Shown here: piece by piece, positions 1 through 11,684 of the stretch | Layout: every line of letters begins with the position of its first letter | How positions within the stretch are numbered: the first letter of the stretch is position 1 | From: Sparassis latifolia | Lineage: Eukaryota; Basidiomycota; Agaricomycetes; Polyporales; Sparassidaceae | DNA length: 64,000 nt | Direction of reading: 5' to 3' | Assembly (NCBI GenBank): GCA_018466975.1 | Contig: JAENRS010000014.1 | Span: 1-64,000 of the forward strand | Made by a program: the position numbers and the translations under genes | Notes under the pieces: model-generated | What the model was told of the DNA's origin: nothing | Database searches by the model: none | What the model saw: only the letters and a program-made list of their open reading frames with translations

Positions 1-2760
1 CTTGCGGTCTTTCATTAGACTTTTGACCTGCCTACGCCTGTTGACAAGAGTAGCAATGAGACGGCGAAGACCACCCTGGGCAACCTCAGGACTCGGCGGT
101 TCTGGGATTTTTTCTTCACCCTCCTGATCAGTTCATTCATCAGCATATTACAGTTTCCCCAACTATACGTCCACTCCATCCTCTATCCTGTCAACAATCA
201 TGAAGTCGATGTTGTACTCCTGGATGATACTCGGATATAGCGAGTTGAAGTCCATGACGAGTATGAACTTGTCCCACAATCCACGCTTGGGTTCGAAGAC
301 TTATCCCGCTTGCCTTTGGTCGCTTTGCCTCCTTCTGCATTATTATCCTGTGCCTCGATCTTCTCAGCAGTGGCAGCCTTCTTGCCGTACGACTTGTCAG
401 GACAGATGTACTTCAAGCGATGGAATTCGTGCAACAAGATGTACTCGCTTCTCTCAGCACGCCCACCGCTGAGCGCCTTGTTCCTACCAGAGCCGGTCAG
501 TCTGGAATCATGCAAAATAGCGAAAATAACTGACCATGAGTTTCCAGCCAAATTCGCCAGTTGCCTCGCCAAACGAAGCATCTGACCTTGGCCGCCAGCA
601 CCATCTGGTAGTAAGCATCTAGTTCACAATGCCGGACGAAAGTAAGAAGCCTGTCCGGCGAACTGACGCCGCTGTCGGGCGTAGCTGGCAGTATCATCGG
701 GTCAATATCCTGCCTCTCACTCTTGAGATGAGTCTTGCACATTTCGTGAGCGACCACGCTGTGGACGCAGATCATGCCCTAATAGTATATCCGTGAGTGT
801 TGTAGTTTTTCAATGCGTGGACGCTCTGTGCACCTTCGCACCATCACTAGCAAGATCGCAGACCAACCTCCCATTGATGAATCGCAGGTTGCTCCCTTGC
901 CTACCGATATTCGCCATCTCGATCGCCTGAACCGCCGATTCGTGACCAATGGTCTGCTTGCAATTCTTTCATACGGTGGAGAAAGACGTCCAGAGCGACC
1001 CCAGGGAACTCATGCCCAACAATGACATCAGGGTCTGCTTTGTGAATTGTCACTAGGAGTGCGAATATTTCAGTCGGGAGATGTCTGAGAGCCAGAGAAT
1101 ACGAACCAAGCAACCTGTTCAGCAGCATCCACTGCTCTTCATGGGAGAAATGACTCCTTTGCCATTGCGCCCAGCGCGTATTTCGAAGTTTGGCGGGAAG
1201 CGGTCCAAAGGTGGAACAAACGTATGTACAGAACACGGAAGAGCCTCTGGAGGCGTAGGATCGTCAATTTGCACTACATACAGGATACTTTTTAGTATGA
1301 ATGTGCTGACAGATCCGTGAACGCACAGTTCGACCAGATCCTTGCCGTGGCACACAATCTCGCGGTCGTTCTCCTTGTGATTGACAATGGTGTTGAGGCT
1401 GAGACTCATCACGGTTAATGGCGGTGTTTCCTTGGGAGCTTGGACGTCCGTGATCAGAGAATGCATTGATGTCTTTCGGTCCGACACCGCTGCTTCGACT
1501 TTGCACCACGATATCTGCATGTCTACACGTCAGCGTTAAGCATCAAAGAAGGGAATTGGATGCACGCACTCCCTTGTGTTCCAGGTGAGGCTTCTTGATT
1601 TGCAGCTAGCATGGACCCATTTTTCTGTGCTTCAACACCAGCAGTTCGGAGGCACTTGTGTTGGTACCGAAGATGCGTGAAAAGTTCGGGCTAGACACGT
1701 TACTCTAGAGTTGTGGTTCTGCGGCGACTTCAGAGTATACCTTATTGCGACAAAAGAGGGATGACGCATCGTCGAAGCCATGCACAACTTTCATTCATTG
1801 TGCCTCCTTTCGGCACGCCCTCCTCTCCGAACACATACTTCCTCTTGATGAACTTTGCTCTCCAGCGCTTGATACCAGCGCTCCTGTGAACACAATCAAG
1901 TCCTCATATACGTGTTTCATCTCGGCACCACGCCGGTCTCGTAGGTGTTCCTCGCCTCGTCTTCCTCGATGCGCTGCGCCAGGATAGGACGAATAGATTA
2001 CGCTGCAGGTTTTCGACAGTGACGCAACATGATAACCAGGCCTTCAAGACCTTGTCTCGGTCTTTCCCACGGCGTAGGGATGCCCTTCATGTTCGAGATA
2101 ATCAAGTCAGATGAATCGCAGAGAACCATCTTCCTCGAGGACAGATGTACTCGAGATGTAGATGTAGAAGTGGAGAGTGGGCCCAGCGCGTCATCGGTCA
2201 TCACACTGAGAGAGTCATAGACAGAGGGCCACGATGGGGTGTCGTCCTCTTTGACTTTCTTGTCCTGCGCATTGAGCTTTCGGTCAATAGACTTAAGCAT
2301 TTTTTGCGTACACTCAAGTCTTCCGCTTCGTTTGAGTGACATGTCGCCATTGATGTCTTTGTCGCCGACGCCCATGAACACGCCCATGTCCAGGCCTTCA
2401 AATGAACGTGTCGCCTTCGTCCGCTCCGCTATGGACGCTCATCCGCTCAAGCCTCTTGGTAGCGGGCGCCATATCAATGGCCTCCTTCCTCGCCTTCTCC
2501 TTTGGGCTGAGAAACTGGTCATCGCTGACGGTCCGACACCATCGTCGTTAATTCTGTCAGATGAGGCGTCAAAATAATCTGGATGGCTGTCCCTGTGATC
2601 GCCAGTAGCGCGAGGGGGTGATGTTCTCGGCTTATCATATACAGGTTCCGGCCGTGTTTTGCGCTTGCGCAAACTCCCACCGGCTTGGGCGAGAAAGGAA
2701 TCCATGTCGCCTAAAATTAAAGCCATGAAGTCAGTCTCCTGCGCTGCAGAGACTATGGGT
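1..2760 (-). pseudogene. POL1: DNA polymerase alpha catalytic subunit, broken copy (left arm)
   Basis: The minus strand carries the family B polymerase alpha gene in pieces. Present in order are the N-terminal region (DFMALILGDMDSFL, then SLRKRKTRPEPVYDKPR, near 2,740-2,600), the segment reading RIFGTNTSASELLVLK near 1,670-1,620, the exonuclease-like domain (HKADPDVIVGHEF near 1,050), and the intron-rich stretch leading to polymerase motif A, which lies just inside the start of the window. Several frames and introns are needed. An in-frame TAG at 1,606-1,608 replaces the Trp expected after MGPC. In a functional gene this protein would act with primase to start Okazaki fragments; this copy cannot. 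Introns are retained, so it is a segmental duplicate and not a retrocopy. It is cut by the window edge. Confidence 0.85.
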
Positions 2761-2879
2761 CTATAAGTACTGACGCTCGGTATTACTGCTGGGTCCAGTG
2801 GCTTCGCCTTCGCCTTCGCTTTCGCTTTCCCGTCGACTTTGCCCTTCCCCGCGGCACTTCTATCAGCAATGTGATGAGA

Positions 2880-3333
2880 CGAGTATGAGGAGTGATGGCG
2901 GCATGAATCACACGTACGGACGATTGTTGTGGCATGGAAACTGAGATGGAAACCTGAGAAAATAAAAGCCATGAGTACAGGTTCGGCTTTTTGCAAACGC
3001 GCAGTCAAATACTCACTCTAATGAAGCACAACCGTAGGAGGACACGGTCCTCACTCATGCGTGTGCGACCGGCGGGTTGTCGAAAAGCCTGGGTCCATCA
3101 AATGGGCCAGCAGGTCTCATTGGATGTGCACGAAGGCCTGGTATGTTATAGTCCGCATTGTGCTTCAGAGGAGGAGGAGGTTGGCGATGAGGGACAGACG
3201 AGATACGTTGGACACTTTGGGGTGGAAGAGACTGCCTCTTGGAAGACTCAACGGATGGATTGATCACCGCAGGAGCAGCAGATGGAATTAAAGACATGTC
3301 CAGTGGCTGCAGCAGTCCGTGCAGGGTGAGCAT
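2880..3333 (-). pseudogene. Unidentified Pro-rich coding fragment upstream of POL1 copy
   Basis: A 92-codon open frame (3,333-3,055) reads on the same strand as the POL1 copy and encodes a Pro/Ser/His-rich stretch (SVPHRQPPPPLKHNADYN). The same sequence is present in the right arm near 20,010-20,240, with a 3-bp difference in a GAG run. It may be a 5' exon of the polymerase gene or part of a neighbour. I recognise no domain. Confidence 0.3.
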
Positions 3334-3792
3334 AACGCTGCATAACGCTCAGAAAACTAGAATCAGGACCAAAGTCGATCTTCCGAAGTCGATCGACTGA
3401 CACAAAGGTTCTGTAATGCATGCTGGGTTGTAGGGACAGACACAGAGTCTCGAGGGGGGGGGCAGGACCAATGTGTTATCGCAGACAAATTCATAAAACT
3501 TAGCAGGTAGCTAGTCTCCCAAAGGCAGACTGACACTCTGCTTCAACCTTCGTGCCTCAGGATATCCGTGTCTGGCGTCTGCTATCCATAAGGCTGCCCT
3601 TATCGGTAGGTCGGATTATTCAACTCCGCTTGACGCTGAAGACATCACGTGTAAATACAAACACACGCAAATTTGTGAGTTGACGCGTCGCGTCGCGCCT
3701 GCCTGAGTAGTACGCCCCGACTATCCTTGGCGACAGTCGCTCTTCTCCCCTCGTTTGGACAATGTATTTATTCTGTCTAAATTAAGTCTGGA

Positions 3793-5183
3793 ATGTCCTC
3801 TAATCCGACACCATCTGGCTACTCGCGGCTTCGCTGGACGCCCAACGAAGGTCTCGCCAAACTCAAGGATCTCCTACGGCCATTGCTACACTACGAACCT
3901 CGCGACTTTCAACTTCACGACTCGCGTGCATTCTTGACGGGCAGGATGTCTTCTGTATCACTGCTACTGGAGATGGCAAGTCGGCCCTGATATTTATCCC
4001 GGTGTTGATTGTCAAGGAGATGATCACTGTGGTGGTTGAGCCAACTAATTTTCTCGAGGATGATCTTGTATGTTTGGGTCGTCGCTTGTCCATATCAGTG
4101 TAATCTCATTAAATTCTGGATAAGGTCAAAGGTCTTAAAGCAAAGGACATTCGGGCAGTTGTCATCAATGCCGACACACTGCATCTGGCGCTGCAGGAAG
4201 GTCGCAGTCTTTGGAAGGACGCAACGGCAGGCTTGTACCAAGTTATTGCGCTCGCTCCGGAGACACTGAACTCCCCAGAGTTTAACACAATGATTCGACC
4301 TCAAGTTTTCGTGCCCGGTGGGGCACAGCCGTCATTGACGAGGCCCATTTGGTGGACCAATGGGGAGCCAATTTTCGTAAGGCATTTGAAGAAATCTGAC
4401 TCTGCGTGCTCGTGCACCCGAGCATACCGTCTTTGTAGCTCTCTCAGCAAGTGTGGAGCCTGGGCATCAGGAGAAACAAATCCTGCACTCCTCGGGTTCC
4501 GCGAAGATAATTATTATATGGACAGACGAGATTGTGAGCGCCATAATATCGACTACATTTTCCGCGACATCCGGTTCCCTTATTCTGGCTACGAAGTTTC
4601 GCGATCTCGATTGGCTTGTTCCTGTGTCCATGGAAAATGCATCAGATCTCACAAAACGCCTCGTATATTGTCCTACAATCGAAATGGGGCATCGTGTCGT
4701 GACTTATCTCCGATCTCTCCTTCCCGCCTCTCCAAAAGCTCGGCTTCACAGTCATACGTCACCTTCACTCCATGAACTGCTCAGACTGCAAGGCCGATGG
4801 TCTCAAAGCTCTGTATCAAGTTGGAGCAGAGCGAGAGACTGGGATATTCGTGACAACAGCAGTCTGTGAAGTCGGGTTGAATATTCCCGGCCTTCGCAGT
4901 GTGGTCATGTTTCCCAGTCCGAAAGCAGCTGCGTCGCTGGTACAGTTTGCGGGTCGCCCTGCACGCGAAGCCAATTCCCATGGAGAAGCTATCGTACGTG
5001 AAGAAGACAGATTTGGATGCTGCTAAGCAGTATGTGGAAGGAAGCTTGCCCGATAGTCGGTTTTTGAATGACCGAGACTATAGATCATCTGTACAAGCAG
5101 ATTTGCGGGGCGAAGCCAGACAAACCTCGGCACAACATGTGGAGGAGCAATCAGAAGACGACGTTTTCAAGTGGACTCTGTAA
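3793..5183 (+). pseudogene. RecQ-family DNA helicase, degenerate
   Basis: This fragmentary superfamily 2 helicase of the type expanded in basidiomycetes shows a Walker A-like motif (ITATGDGKSALIFIP, near 3,960), a DEAH box (VIDEAHLVDQWG, near 4,330-4,370), a motif IV-like stretch (LVYCPTIEMGHRVVTYLRS, near 4,660) and motifs V/VI (VTTAVCEVGLNIPGLRSVV and QFAGRPARE, 4,850-4,970). Introns explain some frame changes, but stops remain between the DEAH box and motif IV, so it is probably inactive. The frame ends at 5,183 and overlaps the 3' end of the opposing DUF6589 gene by about 30 bp. The family unwinds 3'-5' DNA in recombination repair; here it rides in an insertion element. Confidence 0.8.
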
Positions 5184-7039
5184 TTGTGCTGTGTAAGCGA
5201 CAACCTCATATTGCACAAGTCCAAGCTCATACCGCCAACAGTCCAGGACCTCGGCATCCAAGTTATCGAAGACCAAGTGCAATGCCGGATAATAATCGGG
5301 CCGTTTCTGGTCCTTGACCTTGCGACCCAGTAGCACGTTGGCCGCACGCAATGACGATAAGTCATCTCCAGTGGATTTGCCCCAATGTGTGCTGAGAACG
5401 CGTTCCAAATCTGCCCAGCCCATATGCCAGAGCTGGATAAGTGGGAGTACCCATCCATATTGCGGGTACCCATGCGGACAGCTTGCGACAAGCCGTTTCA
5501 AGGTGCGCAACTTCTCCACAGTTGATTGATCCCCACCGACAATTACCATATACTTCGTCACATCATCCTTGCCCATCTTGAGCTGATTCAAAATCAGATC
5601 ATCGAGCACCTTGGCATTTTCGGCCGTGTTCCCTTCGTTGTAATCAGAGGTCGCCAGTGGATGTAGTGACGCCTGGCGGCCTGCACGCATGCGATGAATT
5701 GCGAGAGTAGTACGGAAGCGAAGCTGAACGAAGTCTCGATGCTTCGCGAGGCCATCAACATGCTGAACAAGGATACGAAGAATGTGAGTTGTCACACAGA
5801 GGTTCAGTTTCTCCCAATCAATTCGCTTGTAGAGCACGTCCAGGCTCAACTTCTTCCTACGCTCTTCCTGTTGTGCTTGCCGCAGACACCCCACATCAAA
5901 AGCCTTTTCCACATCACAGTCGGCCAGTTCCACATACGCTGCAGCTGTCCCATTGTGTATTTTGTCCTTCTGACCTAAGTCGATCCCATGCCCGCGCCAT
6001 CCGATTGATGTTGTCGATATCAGTAAAAATGCACGAGACTGAGCGCTGCGCCGTGTTGAGTTTTTCGCTGAGTCTGAGAGGGCCCCGAGTAACTTCAAGA
6101 CTGTTGTATATGATACTGATAACCCGACACGCCCCAGGACAGAATATATACCGTGCGGTGCAGTATGTGCGAACAGCCACACCCTCTACCATCTTCTGAA
6201 ACATGGTCACATGTGAATTTCGAGCACTCAGGAGCAACATGCATGCAACAGCAATTATCTGAATGACACCGATGAATTTACGCACTGCAGATCAATTATG
6301 TCACGTACCACCAATGGGTCATGCCGGTTGTGCCCTGACCCAGATGGAGGAGGATTGGAGAAGTGTTCTGACAGATTGTAGACCGTCTCATGTGGTTCGG
6401 ATGGCATTGGGTAGTTAGATGTATTGGGAGTCGGAGATGTGGGAAGGGGGACGGCTGATAAACCAGAAGCTCGTGATACTGGATTTGACAGGGACAGCAG
6501 CAGCTTTTAAAAGGCGTAGAAGTGTAGGACTCTTAAGATGAAGAGTGGAAAGCACGGATTCCATTGAGAAATTAAGTATAAAATCCCATGTAGCGGTCTT
6601 GTCATCTAAATGGAAACCGGTAGACCTCAAGGCTAGCTCCTCAGCTTCCTTGTTTACGACAGCCTCAGCCTTCGAGATAGCCCACTCGAAGGCACCAGTT
6701 GGCCATGACCTTCGGATCGACGCCTGACGGCAGATGCCTCTCGGTTAGCTGACTTGCGCACAGAGAGAGGAGCACTGTAGCGGCTCGAATACATGAGCTC
6801 CACAATATCTTGTGCCTTGATAGCCAAGCGACCTTGAAGAAAAACTGACACCATCTGAGCGTGCCGTGGAGGATTTCCTTCTCCTTCTGAGTCTGCGGCA
6901 CGGTGAATAGAATTTTGAGAAACTCGCCAAGGGTCCATCCAGATTCTTGGACTGCGAGCAAGATACGATCCATGGAAGCCGCACGGGCTGCTTCCCATTG
7001 TGCTTCGCCAGATAGGAAAACCGCTTGCGAACCCGCCAT
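5151..7039 (-). pseudogene. DUF6589 domain protein
   Basis: The minus strand encodes a protein I recognise as the basidiomycete-restricted DUF6589 family. The main open frame (6,182-5,151, 343 codons) contains the family's landmark VIVGGDQSTVEKLRTLK and the later LIQLWHMGWADLERVLSTHW. The N-terminal part lies upstream at 7,039-6,415, split over frames (VQESGWTLGEFLKILF, then RHAQMVSVFLQGR in another frame, then SMESVLSTLHLKSPTLLRLL), which implies introns plus at least one frameshift. The function of the family is unknown. It ends against the convergent helicase gene in the same insertion. Family assignment is firm in my view; activity is doubtful. Confidence 0.8.
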
Positions 7040-7195
7040 GGTGCTAGAGGATGCCTGTAGCCGAATACTGAAGTGCGCTTCACTACACTCTGGTTACAAC
7101 TCCGACTGAAATGTTTGGGTGTGCCCACTATCACATTACAAGCTCCGAACTAAATTGGGGACCTACCGATAAGCCCCGCGTTAAAAACTAGATAG

Positions 7196-8983
7196 CCGTC
7201 GCAGACAAAACACGCACAGATATTCTGAGTGGGAAGCGCCTGCTATCTACGACATAACACTTCCTCTACCGAGGCTCAATTATCTCCATGCTCACGACCA
7301 GCATCATGGTGCGTAGGCGATCGATCGCTCTCGCATACTTATTCAATTGCTAATCCGCGTCTCAGCTATGATGATTGACCCTGCTGTTGCATACCTGTCT
7401 GAGGAAGGATACGATGCAACAGCGCCCGACGTCTGGCTCAAGGCGGCGAAAGGTAGCGACTTCTCCGGAGTCGTATGGCCTGGTACGGACGGTCTGGTAT
7501 ATTGTCCAAGGGAACTGAATGCTGATCTCATTTTGCAGGTTCTCCGGCACTTGTCGAGCTTTTTCCATCACATGGTAGACAACTGCTATCGCTTCAGACT
7601 GATTCACACCCGCTGCACAAGAGTATGCAATGCCTTCTGTTTCACCGTACTTGAGCTCACGCAGTAAACTAGCCTTCACCTGCGCTGACGGCCGCCCATT
7701 CGACCCCAATACTCCGAACTTCAGCTATTGGAACCTATCCGATACGGAAGAGGGCCGACACGAGTAGCTACAACTTGCTCAATCCGTACGCCATAAACAA
7801 TGCTGCGGGGGGCGCTGTCGAACGGGACGTCCTACGTAAGTGAGGTGATTTGGACAGACCCGAGAGAAGAGCTGACTCGATCGATGGGTAGACAAACGCG
7901 GCGCATTCGAATGGTCTCACAGAGTACGATACTCGTAAGTTGGACACGAACACATTTAATTCCGATGTTGGTGCAGATTCGAGATGCGGGATCTACCGCA
8001 GTTGTTCTGCGTTTCGTCACCTTACGGAGTGCAGGTAAGAATCACTAGAGCGCATTGTGATTAGCAAGGCTCATCCGGCTGTCAGGTCTTTCACGTACGC
8101 AGCCGATGAGGCCATCCGTTATTGAAGCATGGCAGGAATTTTTACTCATGCGACACGGCGGCGGCGGCGACCACTCGTCTTTTTGAACGTATCCGAGTGA
8201 TGTTCTATCTGTTTTTTTTCCCATCGTACGACCGCGGTCATCTGCGACATCCACGTTCTGCAGCTACCATCCCGGGAAGTGCGAAAGCCAACAATACATG
8301 ACCACTGCCTGCTCCGGCGCAGCTGCGTGCTGACTTGTTGTCCTGCCAGATCTCTTGACCTGGAGAGGAATTGCACCTCTGCCAAGCTTGAGTACTCACG
8401 TGAACAAGCTAGTCATGGCTATTATTACCATGGAGCTCTGGAGGGCCGAGTGGTTTAACCGATGATAACTGTAGAAGGTAGTCAACAAGGTAGTCAACAT
8501 TAGACGGCGCTGAAGCTTAACGTTGGCGGGTCAGCGGCAGGAACGCTTACTCGCACAGCCGTGGTGAAGGTTGATCGGGTGCCTCCTCTCCGATCCTTCC
8601 TTCTGTTGGGGAAACTATTATAAACCATCGAAAATAGCAACGAACACATCCCTTGAGCGCGCTGCCTCGCGGTTCCGTCTTGTGTGCTGTGGCGATATGG
8701 GCAATCGGGGACCTGATTTGGATGTCGAAACGCTCAGTGCACATTTTATCTGGGGATTTCTTCAAAAATGCAGGAGAAGGGGCAAGTGTGTATCAGAGAC
8801 GCACGGGAGTTGGCCTCCGCAATAAAGATTGCATGTGAGGGGCACAGATTGAGGTGTCATACAATCCTGGCAGGGTGCTGGGGCACATCGTAACGTGAGC
8901 GTGAGGGATGGAGGAGGGTTAGGCTCCCAGTCAATCGGGTTTCATTTTCCAACCAATCTTCGACAGTCGTAAGGAGACTGACG
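7196..8983. other. Left-arm segment with unidentified degraded exons
   Basis: Short open stretches alternate with intron-like sequence on the plus strand. A 106-codon frame at 7,347-7,667 (MMIDPAVAYLSEEGYDA) is followed by NLLNPYAINNAAGGAVERD near 7,770-7,830 with a GTAAGT donor after it, and by RDAGSTAVVLRFVTLRSAG near 7,980-8,035 with another donor. The right arm holds the same segment inverted (16,150-17,524 and 19,452-19,830), interrupted there by an insertion. I could not assign a family. The equivalent frames in the other arm carry indels, so both copies look decayed. Confidence 0.45.
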
Positions 8984-9397
8984 GGACGGACTTGTGAGTC
9001 GACAAGTTGACACTGAGGGTATAACGTTGTCAGTACAATGCTCAACGTTGCAGCCAAGCGCCGTGAACGTTTCGACGTTTTCACGATGGTTCGCTTGAGT
9101 CGCGCGCGGTAAGGACCCCGGGACACAAGAAAGCTGATCCCGTAAAATGGACGGTCTTTGCCGAGCGAACGCAGAGCAAGGGAACGTCAATGAGACGAGG
9201 GAAGCATGCTCTATTTTGCGACAAAGTGCTGCGTGGACTCTGGGACACCTGACATTTGCTCCATCTTCTTTTACCTTCATACTGCTTTCCCTTTCTTGAT
9301 ACCATCACGTCCAGTTCACAACTCATTGCAATTATTGACCAGCAACTCATACATTAGACATTCCAAGATATTGTCCACGACCAGTGCTGTAAACGTA
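8984..9397. other. Spacer next to left arm, no gene seen
   Basis: This is unique sequence between the inner end of the left arm and the Tc1/mariner transposase. Only short open frames without recognisable motifs are present. I looked here for a terminal inverted repeat of the downstream transposon matching the palindromic element at 10,591 and found none. Confidence 0.4.
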
Positions 9398-10535
9398 CTA
9401 TTCATTGTGTGCTATAATATACCCAGCATGACCAAACCACGCTTCGGCCTTTTCCGCCGTAATGCTACCGCAAGCTTCAAGTAATGCCGCAACTGGGTCT
9501 TCGGCACCCTCGATCTCAAATCGGTTATGGCGGATGTGTTGCTTGACTACCCCGACAGTCAGCCTGACACCACAGTATGCTGCCAGTTGAACTCACATGT
9601 ACTGAATGATTCTTCAATCAGATTGAAATAGGGTGAGTACGGTGGGAGATATAGTAGCATACAGCCTGGAATCAATGAAAATCTATCAAAGGGTGAGGCA
9701 ATGCATGTACTGGCTCACCTGCGGCCTGAACGACATCAGCAAGAGCATCATTGTGATGTATGCGGCAGTTGTCGAGCACGATAACAGACCGAGAATCAGG
9801 AAATGGGTTTGTTTGTGGAAGCTACAGTTCATGAGCAAATAGAGAAAGTGCAAAACAATGCAGAAATCATACCACATCCTCAACAATGAAATCATAAAAC
9901 TCGAGAGCATCAAATGAGCCTTCGACCACACGTGCAGCCACATATCCCTGCTTGGACAATGCTGCTGCCACAGAGTATCGCATCCCTCGGGCAAAGGCAT
10001 GCTGATAGTCTGCACGCTCGCCAGACATCGCATAGCCATAGTGACGAGTGGTAGTACGATCATTCTTGCTGGTTTCATCTATGAAGATGAACTCATCGCC
10101 ACTTCCTGTGAAGTTATTGCGAATCATCTGTCACCACTCCTCGCGCCACTCTTCATTTCGCTCCCGGGCTATCTTGTGGAGAACCTTATGAGTAAGTCCG
10201 ACATCTTGCAAATTTCGATGGAGGGCTGATGTTGAGATCACGATGTCATGGTGTACGCCTAGCCACCAGCAGAGTTCGTCAAGGTATGTGTCTGGACTGT
10301 CTTTATAGAGCAGATGTATGGCGGAGAGTACTGCCCGAGTGAGGATTCGCGGATGACCACGCAAAGGAGATGGAGGTCTATTGACCGAGCCGTATTCTGC
10401 GAAGATGTTCCTCCAGCGATAGAGGCTAGAATGAGAGACACAGAGAGCAAAAATGACATCTTCCAGGTCCCAGCCTAGGTTCCACAGCCTCAAAGCACAC
10501 TGCTTGAGATCAGAACTTATTCTCCGGTTGCCCAT
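9398..10535 (-). pseudogene. Tc1/mariner-type DDE transposase with one internal stop
   Basis: The gene reads on the minus strand from MGNRRISSDLKQ at 10,535 through a helix-turn-helix N-terminus, then the catalytic core. The DDE residues are visible: FIDETSKNDRTTTRHYG (first D, near 10,080-10,030), VIVLDNCRIHHNDALADVV (second D, near 9,780-9,730) and YSPYFNLIEESF (acidic third position, near 9,635-9,600). After a last intron the C-terminus reads PVAALLEACGSITAEKAEAW and ends at 9,398. Introns of about 50 nt are near 9,672-9,722 and 9,560-9,600. A TGA at 10,131-10,133 interrupts the frame between REEW and MIRNNFTG and is the only clear defect. This is a recently disabled cut-and-paste transposase. 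No flanking TIR was identified. Confidence 0.85.
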
Positions 10536-10590
10536 GATGCAGTAACAGATACAGGCAGGGCAGGAAGTCTCGTGGAGATGCTTCGAGCAT

Positions 10591-11489
10591 TCACTGGAGG
10601 CAAAAGTGGATGTTCTGCCTTGGAACAGTGTCTGAACATCCAAGGAACAGATTACGTTTTTGGACATGTCACATGTTCTGAACATGGTAAGGAACATCTA
10701 ATATGTCTCGCACAATGTTCCATTGGAGAGCATGCTGGAGACATGTTGCATGTACCATTCTGGAACATATAATATGTCTCACACAATGTCTCATTGGAGA
10801 ATGTTCTGCAGACTTGCTGCATGTTTCATTCTGGAACATTTATCATTTTGCTACTATATTCTGGGCTTGTCTATTGGTGCAATATGCTCTGTATAATAAG
10901 GATTTCCCATGGCCAAACACATTACATTTCTGGCCGCCGTTAATCTTCAGAACATTGTGAGAAGATGTTAAGTGCTCCTACTCCAAACATACAAGATGTC
11001 CTGGGCACCAAGAACATTTGCAGTACATGTAAAATTTTAGTATGATTTTAGTATGTATCATACATGTACTGCAGATGTTTTGGTGCCAGGACATCTTGTA
11101 TGTTTGAGTAGGAGCACTTAACATCTTCTCACAATGTTCTGAAGATTAACGGCCAGAAATGTAATGTGTTTGGCCATGGAAATCTTATTATACAGAGCAT
11201 ATTGCACCAAGAGACAAGCCCAGAATATAGTAACAAAATGATAAATGTTCCAGAATGAAACATGCAGCAAGTCTGCAGAACATTCTCAATGAGACATTGT
11301 GTGAACATATTATATGTTCCAGAATGGTACATGCAACATGTCTCAGCATGCTCTCAATGGAACATTGTGCGAGACATATTAGATGTTCCTTACCATGTTC
11401 AGAACATGTGACATGTCCAAAAACGTAATCTGTTCCTTGGATGTTCAGACACTGTTCCAAGGCAGAACATCCACTTTTGCCCCCAGTGA
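10591..11489. mobile_element. Palindromic foldback element with 430-bp arms
   Basis: Two arms of roughly 430 bp (10,591-11,027 and 11,063-11,489) are near-perfect inverted copies around a spacer of about 35 bp rich in TTTTAGTATG. The ends read TCACTGG and CCAGTGA, followed inward by GCAAAAGTGGATGTTCTGCC and its complement. Inside each arm the hexamer GAACAT/ATGTTC recurs many times, often with ATATGT. No credible coding frame is present. It lies just upstream of the Tc1/mariner transposase start at 10,535. The structure fits a long-TIR foldback MITE; a target site duplication is not clear. Confidence 0.85.
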
Positions 11490-11684
11490 TTATCGAGCCT
11501 GCTCAGATGATCTTACTGAACATGAAAATTCCATTCCGGGAACACGTGCAAAAAAATCGGCGAATATCATTATATTCTGGAACTGCTGTAATGCTGACGG
11601 GTATTGATAATGGATACACAAGTACTTGCAAAAAACACTTGGAAATTAGGAACAGGCAGCAATTGCGGCGCGAGAAAACCTTGT

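Larger units (their letters stand above)
3511..7192. mobile_element. Insertion carrying RecQ helicase and DUF6589 genes
   Basis: Comparison with the other arm shows a 3.7-kb insertion. The right arm reads without interruption TTAGCAGGTAG-CCGTCGC, while here TAG (3,508-3,510) is followed by 3.7 kb and then TAG-CCGTCGC (7,193-7,195). The insert begins CTAGTCTCCC and ends AAAACTAGA, giving only a 5-bp terminal inverted match (CTAGT). It contains a RecQ-type helicase on the plus strand and a DUF6589 gene on the minus strand, tail to tail. The empty partner site and the flanking TAG repeat argue for insertion here and not deletion there. The element class is not one I can name. Confidence 0.7.
1..8983. 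repeat. Left arm of large inverted duplication
   Basis: This stretch reappears as its reverse complement at about 16,150-23,270. Several long segments were matched by eye: 3,000-3,500 against 19,830-20,340, 1-700 against 22,600-23,270, and 8,918-8,983 against 16,150-16,215. Most matched stretches differ by only a few percent, with small indels. The inner boundary is sharp: similarity stops after the GTAAGGAGAC at the left arm's end. The outer boundary lies at or beyond base 1. This arm is longer than its partner because it carries a private 3.7-kb insertion (3,511-7,192). Confidence 0.93.

Noticed and set aside
5694..6199. Plus-strand frames within 5,694-6,199
   Set aside because: They lie opposite the long DUF6589 frame, which has recognisable family motifs; the plus-strand readings are shadows.
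3511..7192. Helitron origin for the RecQ-carrying insert
   Set aside because: No Rep or PIF1-type helicase motifs, no 3' CTRR with a hairpin, and flanking bases look duplicated (TAG), whereas Helitrons insert without duplication.
8918..8983. GGGTTAGG near the arm end as a telomere repeat trace
   Set aside because: Only one TTAGG-like word occurs, with no array, so a telomere origin of the palindrome is not supported by this.
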